A DNA stretch of 64,000 nt, taken from Incurvaria masculella. Taxonomy: Eukaryota; Arthropoda; Insecta; Lepidoptera; Incurvariidae. The position numbers and the translations under genes are program-made. This document shows positions 26,501 through 34,259 of the stretch, piece by piece. The notes beneath the pieces are model-generated. The model did not search any database. It worked only from the letters and a program-made list of their open reading frames with translations, and had not been told where the DNA came from. The DNA is taken from the NCBI GenBank assembly GCA_946894095.1, contig OX335646.2, positions 16,796,077 through 16,860,076 of the forward strand. The letters run 5' to 3'. Numbering within the stretch: the first letter of the stretch is position 1; each line of letters begins with the position of its first letter.

Positions 26501-29500
26501 GGCCGTCCTAATAACGCAACCAGCGCGGGCGGTGCGATCCCCTCCGCCCCTGCGCGATGCGATCACTTCAAAGCAATCGCTCTGCGAAGTGCTACTGGAC
26601 TTTTGAATGCCATCGTACAACGCGATTCAAATAAGAATAGGACGGGGCTCGTGACTAACTTCACTCGAATTCACGAGGGAAAGTACGCGGTAACACTGCG
26701 GTAAAGTACTGAAGTTCGTGAAGTGAAGTGAGGGTTTTAGCAGTTTGACATTCAAAATGGCGTTGATCCTATCCTATTCTTATTTAAATCGCATTGTACA
26801 TTGCGATATGCACTAACTCACATTACAAGTTTTAAGGTTAATTGTGGTGCTTCCAGTTTACTGTAGGCTACAAGTATGAATGAAGTATGCAAACATTAAA
26901 TTTCAGTTGATAAATACAAACAAAAAAATAAAACAAAATTGCTGGATGAACCATAAAATATAGCAGTAGATGCTCGCAACAACTGTGTACACATTGCTGC
27001 ACACGAAATAGTAGAAAAAAATATCGAATGTAATGCTTCATTCATATAATTTTAGTTACACTTTATGTAGAGTAGAAATGAAGATACTTTCTATAAATTT
27101 AATGCATTTAAGTTTTATTTTAGGCTAAATACTTTAGGTCAAAGAGCAACATTTATATGGAAGCAATTTAAGCAGATTTTGATGATAATCGTTAAAGCAC
27201 GTTTTGTATGGACGTTATTTTTCTGCCAGGAAGTTAGAATATCCAGACCAAAATATTCCAGGTTATTAACAAAAATCTGATTACAATGCTGCAATTTATA
27301 CGTAGCTTTTGGGCATTCAATTAAAAACAGTGTACAGTTTTCTATCTATTACTGGTTGAACGCAAACACCCTTCATATTTACTCCAAACTGAACACGGAT
27401 ATATTTACCAAGTTCCGAGTGTACCAAGTGCAAAAAGTATTTTTAAAGCACAAGGACTGAAAGTTCTTGTTTTCTAAAAATAAACTAAATTCTGTTTACC
27501 CGTTGAAACAATTTGATATGTTTGGCATGCTTGCATTGTATGACAAAAAAAAGAATATTCTTTAGTAACGCAGCTAGTCGCTTTGCAACAATGTATCTCG
27601 CACATTGAAAATGAAACCGAAAAACCAATTTTGAATAGGTTTTGAATACAATAAAATTAAAAGACTAAATGCCAATTGGTTGCGTACATGTCAACTGTTC
27701 AAAGTTGGTCTGCTGTGGCGACGGCGTCGGCGGCGCCTGCGGCGACGTGGCCCACGGCGTCTCTGCGGTCAACCAACACACACCGTCAACATTCCAACAC
27801 AAATCGTCAACATTCCAACATGCACCATTACATTCGAACATGCACCATCAAACGCTCCACATCGGCTCTCTCCGTCTTAATGTCTAAAGTTGGAGTCACA
27901 CCACAGCCGGCAGGACGGTGTTGCTGCAACATTATTGAGGAAACTACGTTTAAATTTTTACATTTTAAGAGGATAATGAGGTGATCGAGTTTTATACGAT
28001 GGCTCGTGCCTGATTCCTCACTCAAATTAAGAAATAGTTTTTTGAAATTTTGCACATTCTATAAACCACCTGAGAGCTACGTCTGTAGGTTTTGATTTAT
28101 AACTAAACTAATATCCATTATCTACATCTTGAAACATTTTGATGCAAATCGTTAGAGGTTTATATCATGGATATACGATAAGTTATAAAAAAACCGGCCA
28201 AGTGCGAGTCGGACTCACGCACGAAAGGTTCCATACCATCGTACAAGATTTAACACAAAAAATCACACTTTTTGTATGGGAACCCCCATTATTTTTTATA
28301 TTTATTTTTATTCTAACTATTTGTTGTTATAGCGGCAAAATAAATACACTCTGTAAAAATTTCAGCTGCCTACCTATTACGGTTCATGAGATACAGCCCT
28401 GTGACGGACGGACGGACGGACGGACAGCGGAGGCTTAGTAATAGGGTTCCGTTTTCACCCTTTGGGTACGCAACCTTAAAAATAAAACATATGGACGTAG
28501 CTCTCAGTTTATTTATTTAATTTGCAAAATATCAGAACAATATTTCTTAATTTGACTAACTCCTGTTTTCACCACCGCCGAAATCCTACAATCCGTAAAG
28601 TAACTTTCGGTTACGTGGCATATTTGTATGGTGTAACCAAAAATTAACTTTGGGATTTTGTAGCTGGAAGATAGTGACAACGGGCGTAAGGAAACAGGCA
28701 CAAGCCCTTGTATGAAGAGCGATCACCTCATTATCCTCTTAACAATTCATCCTAATAATAAAACCAGTAGTGTGTCATCTGTAGGTGAATTGGCTAACGA
28801 GCTTGGGCTGATGGGCTTTACAAAATATCGCATTAAAATTGAACTATAGGATTTTAACATCATTATAACCGTGGTATTGTTTCTTTTTTTTATATACCTG
28901 TTATAGACAGATATTAATTTGGCTATTATCAAAAATTTCCCGTAAATGTTAACAGCAACCACCAATGCTGCACATTGCAAGGGCAATGTGATAAATTCTT
29001 AAATGTGTTCATTGTAGTTTCCAAATTCCAAATTCCAAATTTTGAGAGCCCACTCTCAATACTACTTATAAGGATTAAGTATAGATGAAAGTTCCGGTGA
29101 TCCCAGGTCCGGGGCACATTTTGTCAGGCGAATAAGCCTTAAAATTAAAAGGGGTAACATCGCAAGTATTTTAGGTACAGCTGGAGTATCGGCTCTTTTA
29201 AAAGAAGTTTTTTTAATGAAGTTTAAATTACAAATGTACTTTAATTTTCCTACCTATCTAATAAAGAGATTGTCACAGTATAGATGTGAAGATTTGTAAA
29301 TGTATATTAGTAATTCTAATTGTAAGCACATCTTCCGTGCTAAATGCTGTCTCAAAATATATTTTTTACCACATTACTCTCTCTTTTTTTTCGTTCTATA
29401 AAATTATTATCTTTCACTGTGTACTTGCATTATTAGCAAAATTGATATTCTTGCTTCATAGGAAATGTCACTTTAGTCACTCACTGCAGTAATATGAGGT

Positions 29501-32500
29501 TAATACTAACAATAAACTTAGATGGCCATTAGCTGTATTTTTCATGGTTTTTTTTTTGTTTTCATACAAACGAATTCATATGTCATCATTGAAATCTTAA
29601 GCCCCCCCCACCCTAGGGTTAGCGTGCGGTGCTGGAGATGAGTGAGCGTCAAGGATGGTGAGAAGGAAGAGTGCAGGCTAGTTAGCCCCATAAGAGTAGC
29701 AAGATTGCGTCGCCGCTTCTGATACGATACTTGACAAAATAATAAAGTCGGAAAATTGAAATCTCAAAAATGTTATGAAATAGGTATTAACATTTTTTAG
29801 AGGACTCTTCTAATATTACAATGGCAAAATTACAGAAGTGACCGCTGTTTACGCAATTAACAATGTTGTTTTGGTATGACATCATCCTAAACAATAAAAC
29901 AAATGACAGGAAAGTATGCATTTTTTTTATTAAATACAATAAAATTTCTAGTGGATGGCCAAAAATCAATAATATTGTAATTGAGAATACAATTCGTCAA
30001 ATTAAATTTTCACTCGAAATACTTTTAAATAATTTTCTTGGTACGCGGGGTCCCTAGCTGATGGGGGGTCCTAGGTTGCCTACACTGCCTTATGAATAAT
30101 CTGGCTATGCCTATATAATTGGCATCAATATAATCACCTAATTCCTCAACTATTTCAATGCTAATTCTTATAATCGTGTGATGTTTATAGTGATAAAGTA
30201 CCTTATAAACATTTCAGGTTTGTCTGTATCGAAAATGTAATCACATGTTTAGCAATTTATTCAAACTTTTAGATTGGTTTCTGTGGGTAACTTCCCACTA
30301 CGTATGTAGATATAATATATTTCCTGTATACAGAAAAAAGTTTCCTGTGTAATTTTAGGCTTCAGTATTGTAATCTCATATGTATGCCCCACCAGGACTG
30401 GTAATTAGGTGGCACTACAAAACAAAACAAAATGTATGGAGCCGATCAAGCTTTTAAGGGACTAGGTAAGGGCCCATTCGCATTAGGCGGTTGAACCGAG
30501 GCGGCGCGCCGCCCCTGGCGGTTGAGCAAGCGGTTTTCAAGGCGGTTCAACCGAGGCGGTTCAACCGCTTGGCAGGCGGCTGAACCGCCCCGGTTGCTTT
30601 AAGCTACTTGGCTTCATTTTCGCTAGTATTTCTCCATGATGGACGTGGAAGTAGTTGCTGCGCTTGTGTATTTGCACACCCGGAATCGGCGTCGTCAACG
30701 AAAGGCCAGAATAAAAAAGTATTGGATTCATCCTTTGCTAGAATCTCGCAGAGAAAAGGGTCTATTTGTTATATTTTTCAACGAACTAAAAAAGTATGAC
30801 AAAAAGTTTTTTGACTACACAAGAATGAGTCGCCAATCATTCGAAGAGCTGCTGACAAGAGTTAGTGGCTCGATTCATCACAGCGATACTACATATATAG
30901 CTTCCCTTTTTTCAACTTCATCAATAAACCTCTCGGTATCGAAACTCATGATGAAACTTTGATTTTACGACGCGACTGAACCGCCTCGGTTGAACCACCT
31001 AGTGCGAATGGGCGCAGATTTAAGAACTCCGCTGAGGTAACGCATGCGTATTTAAAAGCTTCAAATGTAGAACTGATGACACATCCGCCGTACAGACCTG
31101 ACATTGCACCTTTTTTTGTTTCCAACAATTAAAGATCTTACAGGTTTACGATATACGAGCCCAGAAGCAGCAGTGAATGTTTTCCACAAAGCCATTGGAG
31201 AGGTCCCTGAGGAAGACTGGTCAGACAGTTTTTTATAATAGTTCCAGAGAATGCAAAAATGCATTTATTGTGAGGATAAATATACTTTGAAAAATAAAAA
31301 ATGTATCGCAAGTTTATTATAACATTAGAATGCAGAAACTTTCAGTATGCCCTAAGTAAATAGTGGAGGAAAAAAACCTTGATGTTTAGTGAGTTTTCAG
31401 TGAAAAATCTGTTACATTCAAAAGTGTTATGGCTGAATACTGTGACGGAAAATATTGAGTAGATTCTAGAAATGTGCTACGTTTGTGTAGTTTTCTAACA
31501 ATGTTATATACCGTGCAAAAAACTCAATATTGCATTAAAAAGTTTATGGTCCTGAGTGCATGTATTGGTGTGCTTCTGGCGACAGCGCATGTGAATTGCC
31601 AAGGAGGGGGCACGCGGACACAAATTATCATTAGATTGCAAAGTTAAATGAATTTTTTTTTGCATTGATTGTTACACCTTTCTTACAAAAATATTCCTCA
31701 GTTGAGCCCGAATATGATACATACAGCCAAACCATGAGTGATGATGAAAAATGGCCACACTGGACACGCGGTATGCGGTTGAGCGCTTCGTCACTATTGT
31801 AATTGTAGCTTTTCTCCATGATAAAACATACTTCATCCGAAAAAGAACTGAACGGTGTCCTGTTTTTCCTTATTAACGCAACAGTGCAGTATCATGGAAA
31901 TGAATCTTTAAGTAGGTACCTATTTATTTTAAGCGTGACCGTCTTGAAACCAAAATATTATGCAGAGACACGACAATATTGTCCTATCTCTCTCTATGAA
32001 CAGGTTTGATTGCGCAGGACAGAACAATCAGACAATATGTCAGTTTATACGCGGATCGCTGCAAAAATGGATGGGCGACAACACATGTTTTGAGCGAGTT
32101 CAAGAAACATATCATTGCTGTTATAAGAAGATGTAATAGAATAGTTGGAGAAGGAGGAGGGTCCTCAAGAGTACAAATGGTGCATGAGAATGTCACCAGA
32201 GCACTTTGAATTGCCTCGTTTTGCCAAAAATCAATGTCAAAATACAGTAATGAGAGATAGTATACCTGCTCGCGTCAAAATGCAAATTATAACAAAATTG
32301 TAAGTGACATTTTGACACATAAATGGTAGGTGCCAAGCGGAGCGAATGACTATTGTCCTACTGTCCTGTCCGTAAACGTTCACACGCGGAAGTCGCAGTC
32401 ATGGGCGGGTTGTGGGGGTAAGACACTGTCCTGCGAATTAGCCTGCCTGTCTATATCGAGGACAATGTCTTGGACTTTTCTTCAACAAACTAATCACAAT

Positions 32501-33122
32501 AGGCTCCGGAGCTAGAACAAGACTATATTGTCCTGTTCTCGTGTGAACTCTGCGTCCTGCGACTGCACAGATTAATAATATTTTGTGACTTATGGCCTTT
32601 TTCACCACCTCCAGCTACAAAAATCCCAAAGTTCATGTAAATATGAAATGTAACCAAAAGTAAACTATCGGGTCTCAGGTAGGTGGAGGAGGTGGTTAGT
32701 AATGTAGATCCACACATTTTTTCCAAGCACCTAGAAGGAAACATATCTATCCAGCAGGTTTTAAAAAGTAGTTTTGTCATGATAAACTCAACCGACAGGG
32801 TGTATAGCTGCACTGTCGATGGATTATAACCGAGATTATACTGTTTTGCTTGTGACGCTTGTTTTGCTCTGATAGTGAATGAGGTCAAATGAGGTATTAG
32901 GGAATTTATGGAAGATGGATCTACGATTATTCATCGATGCCGATATAAGGTGCTATAAGGTAATTTTCACACACACCATAATCAATTAAGAATCTGTCGT
33001 ATATAGGGCAGCGACCTCGCGACTAGCACGCGGATGCTTCAAGCACAAAGACAAGGGTCTGCTAGAGACGGTAATTGAGGGCGAGAAGAAGCGAAATACT
33101 TACGCTGCCCGACCGGATACAT
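11200..33122 (-). CDS. AGO1: Argonaute-1, complete coding region of 14 exons
   Basis: AGO1 is the cytoplasmic guide-RNA-binding protein of the miRNA-induced silencing complex. Exons on the minus strand: 33122-33104, 27762-27688, 26371-26052, 25053-24853, 22370-22127, 21091-20869, 20277-20032, 18798-18633, 16240-16107, 15639-15455, 14675-14360, 13017-12852, 12299-12096, 11508-11200. All junctions are GT/AG and in phase, giving about 935 residues, normal for insect AGO1. The start MYPVGQ is typical of insect AGO1. A Pro/Gln then Ala/Gly-rich leader is followed by the N domain from about residue 100, PAZ about 287-450, MID about 520-660 and PIWI to the end. By alignment with human AGO2 the catalytic tetrad is intact: D672 (GVDVTHPP), E712 (HRQEIV), D745 (YRDG), H883 (YYAHLVAF). 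The end is KKVMYFA. The uncertain parts are exon 2's donor and exon 3's acceptor. Confidence 0.96.
12096..12299 (-). CDS. AGO1: AGO1 coding exon 13 (PIWI)
   Basis: The exon begins [16 protein letters not shown] and contains [20 protein letters not shown], ending at [13 protein letters not shown]. It has 68 codons in phase 0. The acceptor is GTTGGCAG and the donor CAG/GTGGGA. Confidence 0.95.
12500..12706 (+). repeat. SINE family A, 3' part, in AGO1 intron
   Basis: AATCCCACCCGTATTGGC, TTCCCATCCAGATTAATGTA and GGTATTAGCCATCCATGTTC align with the body and tail of the SINE at 21309-21730. The tRNA-related head is missing. A further small tail-like piece lies at about 11940-12000. Confidence 0.65.
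12852..13017 (-). CDS. AGO1: AGO1 coding exon 12 (PIWI, Glu and second Asp)
   Basis: [20 protein letters not shown] through [16 protein letters not shown] to HELTAVRE. E712 is three residues into the exon and D745 is in YRDG. The usual Pro after EGQF is Ile here (GQFIHVLQ). Confidence 0.94.
13018..14359. other. AGO1 intron 11, nothing recognised
   Basis: No repeat family was recognised and no exon-like segment was seen between exons 11 and 12. A GTGTGTG-rich run lies near 13890-13930. Confidence 0.4.
14360..14675 (-). CDS. AGO1: AGO1 coding exon 11 (PIWI, first catalytic Asp)
   Basis: [20 protein letters not shown] through [20 protein letters not shown] to [12 protein letters not shown]. 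It contains catalytic D672. Most AGO1 proteins I know have GADVTHP here; this one has Val before the Asp. Confidence 0.95.
15455..15639 (-). CDS. AGO1: AGO1 coding exon 10 (MID)
   Basis: [20 protein letters not shown] to [13 protein letters not shown]. This carries most of the MID 5'-phosphate pocket region. The acceptor is TTCTTCCAG and the donor G/GTCAGT. Confidence 0.95.
15800..15955 (+). repeat. Fragment of interspersed repeat family C
   Basis: GGAAAGAAGACCATGGGCAC and CATTGTAAAATTGTGTTTGG match 24228-24738 and 48055-48512. The fragment lies in AGO1 intron 9. It has no coding content and its class is unknown. Confidence 0.65.
16107..16240 (-). CDS. AGO1: AGO1 coding exon 9
   Basis: [20 protein letters not shown] to [15 protein letters not shown], the start of the MID region. 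The acceptor is ATGTTTCAG and the donor AA/GTTCGTG, a weak match. Confidence 0.93.
16481..16589. repeat. Small MITE-like repeat
   Basis: CTTATTCAGAGAGC at the left is roughly reversed by CCACTCTGAATAGGG at the right. GGACTAAC-like words occur inside both halves. A related piece (AGCTAGTCCGCGAACTAAA...CACTCTGAATA) occurs at 62395-62440. It lies in AGO1 intron 8. Confidence 0.5.
17090..17860 (+). pseudogene. 5'-truncated non-LTR retrotransposon, RT C-terminal end
   Basis: The frame at 17116-17604 (162 codons) has the typical C-terminus of Jockey/CR1-type LINE proteins: [70 protein letters not shown]. It lacks the endonuclease and the RT catalytic core. A 3' UTR and an A-rich end follow near 17850. 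It lies in AGO1 intron 8, antisense to AGO1. The frame is unbroken, so insertion is fairly recent. Confidence 0.85.
18350..18512 (+). repeat. Interspersed repeat family D
   Basis: GTATTTCATTACTGTGGACGG, AAGTTTCTTTACGGATTCTT and TTAGCATAGTTTGACTACCA match 25630-25812 and, in part, 23385-23490. All three lie in AGO1 introns in the same orientation and end in AAATAAAT-type tails, so this is likely a SINE or LINE 3' end. Confidence 0.65.
18633..18798 (-). CDS. AGO1: AGO1 coding exon 8 (linker 2)
   Basis: [20 protein letters not shown] through [20 protein letters not shown] to [10 protein letters not shown]. The donor is CAA/GTAATG. The exon end encodes the segment where insect AGO1 isoforms vary. 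Confidence 0.93.
19720..20018 (+). repeat. Repeat family E abutting the AGO1 exon 7 donor
   Basis: It aligns with 48530-48850 over about 300 bp: AAGTAAATATGTATATTGAT, TCTAGCTATAATTTAAAAAT, GGTTTCACTTATGCC and GGAACTGAATGTAATCA. The shared part stops about 14 bp from the AGO1 exon 7 splice donor. No coding frame is seen. Confidence 0.7.
20032..20277 (-). CDS. AGO1: AGO1 coding exon 7 (PAZ, second part)
   Basis: [20 protein letters not shown] through [20 protein letters not shown] to [11 protein letters not shown]. The donor GTATTTC lies only about 14 bp from the edge of an interspersed repeat (19720-20018). Confidence 0.95.
20869..21091 (-). CDS. AGO1: AGO1 coding exon 6 (PAZ, first part)
   Basis: [20 protein letters not shown] through [14 protein letters not shown] to [11 protein letters not shown], the first half of the PAZ domain, which holds the guide 3' end. 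The acceptor is GTTTCAG and the donor GTGAGTAC. Confidence 0.95.
21309..21730 (+). repeat. SINE family A, near full length, in AGO1 intron 5
   Basis: A tRNA-like head (GCGGCTCATAGCCTAGTGGC, B-box-like GGGTTCAAATCC) is followed by the body, a tail with GGTATTAGCCATCCATGTCA and an A-rich end. This is the best-preserved copy in the window. Small 3' pieces of the same family follow at about 21815-21835 and 22045-22090. Confidence 0.85.
22127..22370 (-). CDS. AGO1: AGO1 coding exon 5
   Basis: [20 protein letters not shown] through [17 protein letters not shown] to KMMLNID, linking the N domain to PAZ. The acceptor is TTGCGCAG and the donor G/GTCGGT. Confidence 0.95.
23385..23490 (+). repeat. Interspersed repeat family D, partial
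   Basis: TTCTTCACTGAGTCAATCGA, GGATCTATCAGATTGTGACA and GACTTAGTGTAGTTTAACTA align with the 3' halves of 18350-18512 and 25630-25812. It lies in AGO1 intron 4. Confidence 0.6.
24228..24738 (+). repeat. Interspersed repeat family C, longest copy
   Basis: It aligns with 48055-48512 over most of its length: TTTGATCGAACCAGATATA, TTGTGTTTGGTTTCTAAG, AAGATTAGTCATCAGACG, GCTATAAGTCGTTTTGTAAT, TTGAAACAGAGAAGGTCCCA and GTTAGTCCCGCTGGGAAGGG. It ends about 115 bp from AGO1 exon 4. No protein is recognised. Confidence 0.75.
24853..25053 (-). CDS. AGO1: AGO1 coding exon 4
   Basis: [18 protein letters not shown] to VTIKWVAQ, part of the N domain. The exon has 67 codons in phase 0. The acceptor is CTCCGCAG and the donor CAG/GTAACA. 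Confidence 0.95.
25213..25376 (-). repeat. Lepidopteran SINE-like repeat (family B), partial
   Basis: On the minus strand it reads GGCCAAGTGCGAGTC, then ATGAGATACAGCCCTGTGAC and TAGTAATAGGGTGCC. The complete version is at 28187-28485. The GGCCAAGTGCGAGTCGGACT signature recurs throughout lepidopteran genomes. It lies in AGO1 intron 3. Confidence 0.8.
25630..25812 (+). repeat. Interspersed repeat family D
   Basis: ATTTCATAATTGTGGACGGA, TTTCTTTGTGGGTTCTTC, ACTTAGTGTAGTTTGACTAC and an AAATGAAATGAAATGA tail. It has the same order as 18350-18512 and lies in AGO1 intron 3. Confidence 0.65.
26052..26371 (-). CDS. AGO1: AGO1 coding exon 3 (Ala/Gly-rich leader and N domain start)
   Basis: This encodes a strongly biased Ala/Gly/Pro stretch, then [36 protein letters not shown] and [10 protein letters not shown], diagnostic of AGO1. 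The donor is AAG/GTTTGT. A frame stop at 26378-26376 bounds the exon upstream. Two adjacent CAG acceptors (exon start 26371 or 26368) keep frame, so the first residues are uncertain. Confidence 0.9.
26608..26808. repeat. MITE with ~32-bp inverted repeats in AGO1 intron 2
   Basis: The left arm at about 26611-26642 (ACGCGATTCAAATAAGAATA) is reversed at about 26772-26803 (TATTCTTATTTAAATCGC) with roughly 29 of 32 positions matching. The interior is non-coding. It sits about 240 bp upstream of AGO1 exon 3. Confidence 0.65.
27688..27762 (-). CDS. AGO1: AGO1 coding exon 2 (Pro/Gln-rich leader)
   Basis: The acceptor GACCGCAG is followed in phase with exon 1 by [20 protein letters not shown] and a few more codons. 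This is a GC-rich island in AT-rich intron sequence. The donor chosen (T/GTACGC at 27687) is weak, but it is the one that keeps frame with exon 3. A competing GTTGAC 8 bp earlier would break the frame. Confidence 0.65.
27965..28742. mobile_element. TTAA-flanked MITE with ~140-bp TIRs (piggyBac/Kolobok-like)
   Basis: TTAAGAGGATAATGAGGTGA at 27965 is mirrored by TCACCTCATTATCCTCTTAA ending at 28742, so the target duplication is TTAA. Longer terminal homology includes CAAATTAAGAAATA and GAGAGCTACGTC in both arms. No transposase is present. A family B SINE (28187-28485) is inserted near the middle. TTAA is the target of piggyBac and some Kolobok elements; which of these is inference. The right arm's interior also matches 32590-32690. 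Confidence 0.8.
28187..28485 (+). repeat. Lepidopteran SINE-like repeat (family B), near complete
   Basis: The order is AAAACCGGCCAAGTGCGAGT, TTTTTGTATGGGAACCCCCA, CTGCCTACCTATTACGGTTC, ATGAGATACAGCCCTGTGAC, a GGAC tetranucleotide run and TAGGGTTCCGTTTTCACCCT. It is nested inside the TTAA element, so it inserted later. Confidence 0.85.
28743..30469. other. AGO1 intron 1, nothing recognised
   Basis: AT-rich sequence with only short open frames. A C-rich patch lies near 29602-29612. No exon or repeat family was recognised. Confidence 0.4.
30470..31015 (+). mobile_element. Deleted PIF/Harbinger element with GC-rich TIRs
   Basis: The left end GGGCCCATTCGCATTAGGCG (continuing GTTGAACCGAGGCGG) is mirrored by CCGCCTCGGTTGAACCACCT and AGTGCGAATGGGCGC at 31015. 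Inside the left end, GGCGGTTCAACCG-type units recur. The plus-strand frame at 30636-30900 gives [45 protein letters not shown] and RQSFEELL, the N-terminus of HARBI1-like nucleases. The catalytic part is deleted, so it cannot be autonomous. The target duplication is not clear. Confidence 0.85.
31020..31310 (+). pseudogene. Mariner transposase C-terminal relic
   Basis: Conceptual pieces in shifting frames read [33 protein letters not shown] and FQRMQKCI, matching the end of mariner-type transposases (HPPYSPDLAP and the later FxRMQKCI motif). Frameshifts and stops break it. It lies in AGO1 intron 1. Confidence 0.75.
31631..31819 (-). pseudogene. Mariner transposase middle-region relic
   Basis: The minus-strand frame reads [20 protein letters not shown], then [20 protein letters not shown], matching the segment around the second catalytic Asp of mariner transposases. 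The usual VMVWWGVSYEG motif is altered. Its orientation is opposite to the C-terminal relic at 31020-31310. Confidence 0.7.
32020..32310 (+). pseudogene. Second PIF/Harbinger nuclease relic
   Basis: Near 32150-32300 the translation [20 protein letters not shown] and [14 protein letters not shown] matches the conserved N-terminal block of HARBI1/ALP1-like proteins. It is broken by frameshifts upstream. It differs from the copy at 30470. Confidence 0.6.
32590..32690 (-). repeat. Fragment related to the TTAA MITE interior
   Basis: CCAGCTACAAAAATCCCAAA and TGTAACCAAAAGTAAAC correspond to the segment around 28570-28670 of the TTAA element. Confidence 0.5.
33104..33122 (-). CDS. AGO1: AGO1 coding exon 1 (start codon)
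   Basis: ATG at 33122-33120 gives MYPVGQ plus one base, then a strong GTAAGTATT donor. MYPVGQ is the conserved start of insect AGO1. The next exon's first two bases complete a Gln codon. This 19-nt coding piece is easily missed by gene finders. Confidence 0.85.
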
Positions 33123-33345
33123 GGTGCAGGGGCGAGGAGCGACTCGCGCGCGACACGACACACGAGACCTTAGCAAGCTACTTTACAAAGGCGCCATTGC
33201 TACGGTATCCGTCCGTCCAAACCGAGACCTCACTAATTTTTCGACATCGACTCGACGAAATTACGGGTTTGCTAGGCTAGCGAGGACGGAAATATTGCCA
33301 TATTTAAAAATATATTTAACTCCAATATCGTGGTTCACTTAAATC
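33123..33345 (-). promoter_or_regulatory. AGO1 5' UTR and probable proximal promoter
   Basis: This is the sequence immediately upstream of the AGO1 ATG. It is markedly richer in CpG than its surroundings (runs such as TGTCGCGCGCGAGTCG), which fits a 5' UTR or promoter. No TATA box stands out, and the transcription start cannot be placed from sequence alone. Confidence 0.5.
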
Positions 33346-34259
33346 AAAGTATTTCATGGAAAATAAAAGGTTAGCAAAGAGATTAATTCAAATAATTTAT
33401 TTAAATATAGTTAATATAGGTACAAACAAAACACTTATGAATCAGGATCTAAATAAAAAAACCATCCTTTTGTAATTTAAAATAATTCCCTCTTGTTGGA
33501 AACGGAAAGGTAAGACTTCACCTGGCAGCCCAAAAAGCACGCCCACCCATAGACAATAACCTACTCGATCTCGCTATTGTCACTTGCTAGATGAGATCGT
33601 GTTATACGTAGCCATTTCACAATGAGTCAAATTCATTTGCAAATGACGAAATCTTGGATTCATCGTGAAGTAACGCATTAGAATACCTCGAAATTGATTG
33701 TTTTGTATCTTTTACACCCATGTAATTGATGTTGCGGTACTCCAGCATTACAATAAAATAAAGTGACGAGAATTGAAATGGTTTGGTTATGATCAAATAA
33801 TTTAAAGATTAATTTAATTGTCATTAGGAGGACATACAACAACAAAATTGATGGAGTATTTCTTTTGAAAGAAGTCTTTCATTCACATTTCAATGGGGAT
33901 TATATCTCTATTTTTATTTATTTATCCTATTTAATTTTATTGAAGAAATCAACAGCATAAAAGTAAAATTTGCACATACAAATTAAACTAAAAATAAAGC
34001 CAATAATAGATTATAAGATTATATATATAGATTATAATAAGAGATTGTGACAAAAAGAAAATATTTTATAAATAAAAGAAAGTTAACAAAAAGTAATATA
34101 AATTAACAAACAATTAACAAAAAATAGCAAAAATTAACAAAAAACTAAAACTAAAATGACCACGAATTTGAATACATATAGCTTAAAATTTCCCAATAAT
34201 TATGTGGTGCCTTATCGTATCATTTAACTGAAATAATTTCAGAAGAATTAGTTATTTGT
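33346..34259. other. Intergenic DNA upstream of AGO1
   Basis: AT-rich. A low-complexity tract of TTAACAAA-type units lies near 34085-34145. No gene was recognised. Confidence 0.45.

Noticed and set aside
26035..26606. Arg/Ala/Pro-rich frames of up to 171 codons around AGO1 exon 3
   Set aside because: They arise from the GC-rich Ala/Gly leader read in other frames and on the other strand; no domain and no splice logic.
33121..33342. Plus-strand frame of 73 codons
   Set aside because: It lies antisense to the AGO1 start and 5' UTR and has no family match; the frame is open because the 5' UTR is GC-rich.
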